DNA from: Ulota crispa
Lineage: Eukaryota > Streptophyta > Bryopsida > Orthotrichales > Orthotrichaceae
Direction of reading: 5' to 3'
NCBI GenBank assembly: GCA_963920765.1
Contig: OY987250.1
Span: forward strand, 12,516,409 to 12,580,408
DNA length: 64,000 nucleotides
In this document: one piece after another, positions 56,926-64,000 of the stretch
How positions within the stretch are numbered: the stretch's first letter is position 1
Layout of the letters: every line of letters starts with the position of its first letter
Notes under the pieces: model-generated
Told to the model about the DNA's origin: nothing
Seen by the model: the letters and a program-made list of their open reading frames with translations, nothing else
The model's database searches: none
Made by a program: the position numbers and the translations under genes

Positions 56926-58175
56926 GGCGATGGCGGGAGTGACAAACGAGAGAGAGACGGTAATTTTGTGCTGCAGCGTCGCCATAGCTGCGGATCGGAA
57001 CGGAAAAACGGTCTGCAAAGCTAGAAGAGCTTGAAGAAATTTATGTTGACAGCGCTTGCGAGAGGAGATTTTGGTTTGTAGTGGACGGAGACGGAGTAGT
57101 GGCGCAAGCGCTTTGTCTCGAAGCAGAAGCTAATAATGCACCACGACTTGAGGAAGTGGCCGGAGGCGCATTCACTAATGCCGGGGCCTACCATTGCGTG
57201 GTGAATGAAAAGGCGAACAGGTGATGGTGACGGAAGGAGAGAGTTGGAATGATCGCCACGGAATTTTCGGTTAACTTAGTCCTAGGGTGTGAATGCGAGC
57301 GCCATAACCTCATTAGCTGGCGTTGAGGTGCTTTAAGTTAAGAGAGGTTTGTAAATTGAATTTCGTTTTTTATAAGAAGCTTTAGATACCTTTGTGGCGA
57401 AGGTGAATGTCATATTGGAGACGATGGAGTGCGGGAAGTAGTAACGGAGTTTGTCGTCGTTGTGGTAGTTAAGCGCCAGCGGCACTGCTTGTTGTGTAGA
57501 GGAGTGTTGCGGGAGGAAAAGGAGTACGTGAGAGTGTTCTTGAGGAGGAGCAAGAGACGCGAAGGCTATCAATGATCGCCAGGAATTGAAATTTGGAAGA
57601 AACGTGGATGAATTTCGAATGCGTAGCAGGCGTTAAGCTTGTTAACGTTAGGAGAGGAACTCCATCTCGACAAAAGCAGCGTTGGACATCGCTGGCGAAG
57701 GTGAATCTTGTATTGGAGAAGCAGGTCGTGGCGACGTTGGTGAATGTTGTGAGAGAGAAGTGACCGAGTTTGTCGGAGTGCTAGTTATGGCGCTTTGTGT
57801 TGTGTAGAGCATTGTAGCAAATGTTAGAATTTTTATTTGAGGAGGAGCAGAGGCGATGGAAGAACGCTGGGATTGATTGGAAAGCTTGAAGGAGCGGCGG
57901 AATTCTGATAGCGATGTGGACATCTCGTTGCATTGGAGATTTCGGACAGGCGAATGTTCGGTTTCGTGATTGCGTTCTTGGAGAGCGTGGAAAATGGCAA
58001 ACAGTTGTGACAGGACCAGGAATATTAGCGAGAATTAGATAGCAGTTTCGGGATTGTGATGTAGCGTTTCTAGTAGTAGGACCGAATTCCTTGAAAGCTC
58101 CGCGGTTTTTGTTTTGAATGATTGTGGCATTGAGCTCGCGTGCACGCTCAGCACGCGCTTTCTTCACTTGTAGTC
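56926..58175 (+). promoter_or_regulatory. putative promoter/5' leader of the S-acyltransferase gene
   Basis: A G+C- and CpG-richer stretch leading up to the start codon at 58176. It holds two diverged direct repeats of about 190 bp (near 57398-57590 and 57698-57890), each with a phrase like gcgaaggtgaat, cattggag, tgttgtgtagag and ttgaggaggagcaga. The minus-strand frames here (57333-58167) have no recognised domain and are probably a by-product of composition. The transcription start is not determined. Confidence 0.5.
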
Positions 58176-61100
58176 ATGGTGCGGCGCCATGGCTGGCAGC
58201 TTCCTGCTCACACTCTTCAGGTGGCTTCGCGTTCCTCTAGCCTATTGCCTCACCGTGAATGAAGTTTTTTTGGCTTCCCAGGGTTAATTCTGCTCTAGGA
58301 ATCCTCGCAAGTGCTGGCATTCTCTTTTGCTGATCCTGCTATTCGGGATTCAGAGACTTATGGTTCGGTAGTTCTAGTTATAGCGGAACCTATTTCTTAG
58401 CTTAGTTGCGAAAAAACACATTTTTACATAGGAAAGTAACATTCTTCTCAAGCGGAACGAAAATGATTTCAAGTGCAGGGCGTAGTAGTGAGGGCACATT
58501 GTAGGAATTCATATAAGCAAGAGAAGACAGTATTCTCAAGTTATTGTACAATTACAACCAAGTGATACAATTCGCATCATAGAGAATGTTCACGAGGAGC
58601 ATCTGTGATACTTGCTTCATTTCTAACTTTTAGGTTTCTCATCTCAGGTGGCGGCAATTACGGTTTTCTTTCTACTTGCAATCGCCTATTATATATTCTT
58701 GGCGCCATTTCTCTGGTACAAGGGTTTAGTAATCGCTGCTTATGCGGTTTACTCTCTTGCGGTAAGCTTTTCTCTAGCACATATTGGAATGAATGAAGAT
58801 GTTGCTCTTGATTCAGCTTTTTGGCTAGCTCTTCTACAAGAATCGTAAGTTGTCGGAATCGTCAATTGTCTGAATAGTGTAGACATGATGCCTATTTCAT
58901 TGCACGTCTTCTTTACTATGCTGGTTAGTTGATTTGAGAATTAGCTTTATATGAGGAAAGAAGTCTATTGATTAAAGTTTTGTCGTGCTTTGCCGATTAA
59001 TTAGGCCATTCAGTGGAATTTGACGAAAATCAGCTTAATTAATCGATTGAATGTTGGGGAATACCTGAGTTTATGATGAGTGTCTTTCCTTTGTAGGCTT
59101 TCGCGGTGCTTGTATTATATGTTCGATGTACGGCAATCGATCCTGCTGACCCGGGTGTGATGAATTACCATCAACCCCGGAATCATTATGAAAAGGACCC
59201 GTCGGAGTCGTCATTGGGGATCGTGCCAGGGCCTTTGGATACTGGCTTGTCCCTGCACCCATCCAACCCTTCATCAGTAGCACCGTCTGTGAAAGGAGGC
59301 GAAAGTAAGGAAGCCTCAATGGAAGAAGGGCAGCTGGAACGACAGGAACCGCCTAGGATTTGCAGCTTTGCCAGCCTGTGTGGTTTGTTGTGTGGATGGA
59401 TGGTTGCCTCAGATGACTGTTGTAGTTTTCATAATCCGCCGCAGCCTGTAGTTGAAGACGAGATACTGTTTTGCACACTTTGCAACGTCGAGGTAAGGTT
59501 TTTTTCTCAAAACTCTGAAGACACTGAGCGCTGCATCGAATATACTATATGGAGCTAGTTTAAATATTAAGCTCAAAGCAGAGTGACTGTGAACCGATTT
59601 TGAAGTGCCATTGACCAGCAACTGATGGAGGGATTCTTTCATAATTCAAAATTATGGGTTTTATATAGAAGTTGATAGATTCCCTTGATGCGATTACCCG
59701 TTAAAAAGGCCTAAGTGGCATCTGTAGATGAAGGGATCGCTACGGTTAGCGGAAGCCTTTTGCTTGGAATAATTGATATTCAATGGAGTGGTCATAATGG
59801 TGCAGGGGAATGAGGCTTTCACACCTTGGAAAGAGATTTGCAAACAAGACATTTATATGTGGTTTGTCTGTATCAGGATGGTATTTAATCTTGGTAATGG
59901 ATTTGACAGGTTCGCAGGTTCAGCAAGCATTGTCGAAGTTGTGATAAGTGTGTGGATGGTTTTGACCATCACTGTCGAGTAAGTTTTAACCCTCATGAAA
60001 GTTGTTGTACGTTTCATTTCTTTTGAAAATTAGTACGTTCAGATGGTTCTTATCAGTTTATTTATGGATCGTCCACAACGGCTGTTAGCTGCTGGTTAGC
60101 ATTACATACATAACATATATCTGGTGCCTTACAGAACTCTGACTGACCACCTTTTGGTCGCTTGCAGTATAGCCTGTCATTCAACTATGTTTCTATAGTC
60201 AAGACATTCATGTTTTATTTTATTTGCGCTTGCAGTGGTTAAATAACTGCATTGGGAAGAAAAACTACAAAACATTTGTGGCTTTAATGTCCATGAGCCT
60301 AACGCTGGTATATATTCTACCTTCATATACTCCCAAGCTGTATGATTATGGCATGTTCTTTCCATCATTGGATTTACTGCGATCTTACTTTGTGGAAATT
60401 ATTTACACCTTGGAGGTGTTATCTAGCAGTATCAGTGCGCTTGAAACCCTTCCGGCATACTTTGAAATGAAACGGCCTGATCCTGCCGCATAATCTGAAG
60501 TCATTCAGTTGATCACAGCTGGATACATGAGCGAACCTGGTTCTGCTTGAAATCTGAATTATTTAAAACACGAGTTGTAACGTTGTTTTCATCTTGAGTT
60601 TATACATGTATTTTGACCACAAATGTCTATCTTTGTTGTATCGTGCAGCTTATTGTGGAAGGGATCGTTGGAATAGCAGTGTTTGTGCGCTGTTTTGTAG
60701 ATAGGCGACATTTAGTGGAGCAAGTAATGGACAAACTTGGGAATGGTTTTACAAGGGCTCCGTTTGCATCTGTTGTGGTATGATCCTTATCTAAACTGAG
60801 TATCGATGGTTGTACTTTGTATTCAACCAGGACGATAACTTGGCGATTGTTTTTCTTGAGGGTGTGTTCCATATTGTGCCTTTTTGTTAATAAAGGAATC
60901 GTCACTCAAATTTGACACGCTGTGAGGATGGAGAAGAGCAAGATTTTAGATCTTTATCAGACTAAGCCTGTCAAGGTGATTGTTTTCGGTAATAACGCTG
61001 GGACTATTATAATTTTAATCCCGAGGACTGGGGAGGCATCGCAATTTATTTAAAATTTGTTACCTGTAGAGAATTTAAAACGGAACACTTTTTGGATAAG

Positions 61101-63309
61101 GATATGCCCTTGTTTACCCATCGATGCTGCAATTTTGCACATTTGGGAAATAATGGACCCGAGTGCTTATTTGTGCTTATAAAGCTACGAAATATTTGAC
61201 ATGTCAATGTTGATTGTTGAATGCAGGCCGTGTGCACTGCGGTGACTTTATTAGCGTGCATCCCATTGGGCGAGCTTTTCTTTTTCCATCTTATCCTTAT
61301 TAGAAAGGTGAGGTGAATTTTTACTTTTCCATGTGAAAATCTCAGTTTGCGTAGTTTTAGTACAGTATGCCTTAGGTTGAAGTACGTGGCAACAAATAGG
61401 ATTGTTCGAAGTAACTGTTTGCAGGGAACGCTCTCTTATTACCCGCTATTTGTGTTTGTTGTTTCGTGAGAGCCCCAAGCCATGTGCTTTGGCGATGCAT
61501 CGTCTTTCTCTCACTCTTCACTTCGTCAACTCATCTTCTGAGGGCTTACTTGATGTTCCATCAGGGCATTACCACGTATGAGTATGTAGTGGCTATGCGA
61601 GCCCAACCAGGAGAGTCACCTATTGAGGATGAGGTAACGACGACTACTAGCGAGTCAACAGTTCCCGATATGAGCAGATCAAGCTCACTAGGACTTCAAC
61701 ATCATGGTGGTTTTTGTACACCGCCTCGCATATTTGTAGAGCATCAGGTAATTGTTTTCTTTAAATTCTATGAATGTCTTGACTCACTCCTAAGTATTAG
61801 TGAAAATGCTAAGGTCTGATTAGCTTTTTAATAATCAACTGTTGGTAGCATTAAATGAGGTAAACTTTATTTGTTGCGTTGGTTAACTTATTTTGTGTAT
61901 AATATGATCTGTCGGTCCTCAAATGAGGATTGCAAGGTTGGCCTAGCTCCTTGTTTGTGGTCGACTGTTATTTGTGTGCCTGGTTTGATTTTGGAAAATA
62001 TTTGACATTGACTTGATGGTTCCGGATGTTTGAACATTAAAAAAAAACGGTATCACTAAATTATGCTTGTTTGCAGGATGATGCGATTCCACGTCCAACA
62101 ACTGGCACTGTGTCTGTGCGCCCCGAACAGCAGAGTAATCCTCCAAAGAACAAGCCTGGGAATGTGAGAATTAGTGCTTGGAGACTTGCAAAGCTCAATA
62201 AAGCGGAGGCTACACGAGCAGCAGCAAGCGCCAGGAACGCTTCATCTATATTACGACCATTACCACCTCCTGATTTGGGAGTTTTAAACGAGTCCGATGA
62301 AAGCTACACCGGCAGTAGCAGTCGACATACTATTGGGAGTACGGAATTCGCTACACCAGCTGAGTTATCCCAGAAAAATGGTGACGATGTCAGCAGTTCG
62401 ATGTCCTTGTCTCCTTACAAGTCAGAGCTTCCACGGATACGCACGGGCAGGGAGCCAGAAATAATTGGTGTATGGTCGAAGAACTTGGGAATGGATTTGA
62501 AGAGTTCAGGCAGCCAGACGTCGTCATCGAGAGTGTCTTTTATTGGCCGACCCCTCTTCGATGCTGCTTCAAAGTTTTCGGCAACGGCATCTGCATCGTC
62601 AGCCTCTTCTGCACCAAAGCAGCCCGAGGCAGGTTTTACGTCTCACGCGGTCGACCCTGTCGGTAGCAGGGTTAAGACATTAGCACACCCCAAAACTGCT
62701 AGAGCAATAGGAGGTACCCTCAGTGATGGTTATGAGGCCTCTGCTGGAGAGACTACCGATGACATGAGACGTTCAGGAAGGGGAAGAATAATGTTTATCC
62801 GAGACAGTAAGCCCTCTACTGCAGGTTCTACGAGTGGACCTAGTTTTGACACAACAGTGCCGAGTCAATTCAGAGGAGCAACCACTGCCAGGACCATCCA
62901 GTTCAGGGGTCGAGGAATAAGCACTTCTGTTCTATCTGCATATCAAAGCAGATCAAGGAGAAGGCCTCCATCCTCGTCATTCTCATCAGAGTCAGATGCT
63001 GATCTTGAGCACCCTGACGCAGGGCCATATTCCACATCAACAGGTTTAGGAGCAAGTTCTGCTCAAAGATTTCCAAGTAGACACTCAGGGAATTTGCAGG
63101 TAAACGAGCCCTCCATCTTTTTCAGTAGCCCGCTTATGCCTGTTGGGGAGACAAGTAGGAGACCGCCGATGGTAAGCAACCAACCTCCCAGACCCCCCTT
63201 ACCCCTCAGCTCTGGAGGTCCAGCAAACCCGGGGCCATCAAGGGGTTCCAGAACACATTCTCGAGTGACGATGTTGCCTTCTTATAGTCTGGATCCCAGT
63301 GACAGGTGA
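58176..63309 (+). CDS. DHHC-type protein S-acyltransferase (PAT), nine exons
   Basis: Membrane enzyme that attaches palmitate or similar acyl chains to cysteines of other proteins. Exons: 58176-58220, 58648-58761, 59097-59492, 59910-59978, 60236-60307, 60649-60777, 61227-61307, 61565-61747, 62077-63309. All introns are GT-AG and phase 0, giving 773 residues. The start [12 protein letters not shown] is typical of the plant clade with Arabidopsis PAT19-22. Hydrophobic helices lie near 17-35, 40-60, 225-248 and 277-298. The Cys-rich domain begins at C179-x2-C182, with H192-C193, C196, C199 and the catalytic D204-H-H-C207, followed by NNC. The TTxE motif is at 305-308. Residues 364-773 are a Ser/Arg-rich, probably disordered tail. 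The stop TGA overlaps a possible donor (caggtgat), and splicing to 63428 would add about a dozen residues. Transposons are absent from its introns. Confidence 0.93.
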
Positions 63310-64000
63310 TAACGCGGCAAATTCTTTTTCATTTCATTGTAGTTCTCAAGCTTACAGTCCTCATTGATGTATTTTTAAACCAATTTCTAATATGATAGTG
63401 GATTTCTTGTTTTCACATAAACAATAGAACTTCCAGTACGGAAAGAAATGAACACTGGTGAGGAGCATGCTCAAGTGAGTTCCACACTTTACATTTTTGT
63501 TTCCGGTCAAGTTTGTTTGAAATCGAATTTAACCCACTTTCATTCATGTGCTTTGAACACTTCCTGAAGTATTTGCGATTTTTTGAAGTTCAAGTTCAGA
63601 GGTTCCTCTGAAACTGTCACTTATAATTTCAATGTTCTCATCTGGTACATTGAATTCTCCGAAACGTATCCCTCTTTGAGTAGGGGGTAGCTCTTGAACA
63701 CTCCATCTTCATTTTGCAATGATATACATATTGTATATATATACTCAATGGGAGGCACTTGGGCAAAGCTACATGTTTGCAAACTATTAATTCTTGCACT
63801 GTCATAACTAATTGAATGCTAACTGGATGGTTGTTACTTTGGGCAAAATTTGGCCAATAGGCATGACAAATGGATAAGCAATGTAGATTGCACGTGCAAT
63901 TGTGTACATTCAATGTCACATTTTAGGGTTTTTGACCTGAAAAAAGGAAGAATCAAATTACTAATTCTTAATATAATTTAAATCCACGTTTTGACTTCAT
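63310..64000. other. 3' flank of the S-acyltransferase gene
   Basis: Probable 3' untranslated region and flank. Bases 63428-63474, bounded by acaatag and a gtgagt-like donor, could be an alternative terminal exon. The 93-codon minus frame at 63638-63919 is not a recognisable gene. No transposon terminus is seen before the window ends. Confidence 0.4.

Noticed and set aside
57333..58167. Three overlapping minus-strand frames before the S-acyltransferase gene
   Set aside because: No recognised domain, low-complexity composition, and they lie over direct repeats; most likely a by-product of the G+C-rich leader.
60224..60493. Read-through of S-acyltransferase exon 5 beyond 60307
   Set aside because: The family continues with the LIVEGIVG block found at 60649, and both splice sites fit; read-through would lose the third and fourth helices.

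Overview
This is nuclear DNA from a plant, most likely a land plant. Three split genes with GT-AG introns lie on the + strand in a very AT-rich, transposon-filled background. The proteins are of plant type: a six-helix lipid phosphate phosphatase, a small RING-IBR-RING (RBR) ubiquitin ligase, and a plant DHHC S-acyltransferase that starts [12 protein letters not shown] and carries a long Ser-rich tail. The repeat spectrum (CACTA, Stowaway, Mutator-like MITEs and piggyBac-type TTAA elements) and the protein divergence make a non-seed plant such as a bryophyte or lycophyte my guess. The species cannot be fixed from the sequence. No rRNA, CRISPR array, operon or convincing tRNA gene was found.

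Layout. 1-28 kb is gene-poor. It holds a degraded piggyBac-type transposase on the - strand (about 4.86-6.23 kb, possibly to 7.7 kb), a short CACTA derivative (3.5-4.3 kb), and a dense series of TTAA-flanked elements with CCCCTAAAGGACC-like ends (9.3-28.3 kb). One of these is split by a 2.9-kb CACTA element. 28.4-34.4 kb is the lipid phosphate phosphatase gene: a leader intron built of about 200-bp tandem repeats, eight coding exons, and a MITE in coding intron 2. 34.5-38.5 kb is a multi-level nest of transposons. 40.8-48.9 kb is the RBR gene, whose two introns (2.2 and 5.2 kb) are full of mobile elements and which carries a tandem duplication across the intron 1/exon 2 border. 49-56 kb is again repeats. 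56.4-63.3 kb is the S-acyltransferase gene, with tandem repeats upstream and nine compact exons free of obvious transposons.

The most informative result is that several insertions have a related empty copy elsewhere in the same window. The target-site duplications can therefore be read directly: TTAA for the CCCCTAAAGG family, TA for the AGGTAG family and for a Stowaway, and TTA for the CACTA. Together with the piggyBac transposase relic, this points to a large piggyBac-type MITE family in a plant genome, which is unusual. The three genes have no evident functional link beyond being neighbours; two encode membrane enzymes (lipid phosphate hydrolysis, protein S-acylation) and one a ubiquitin ligase.
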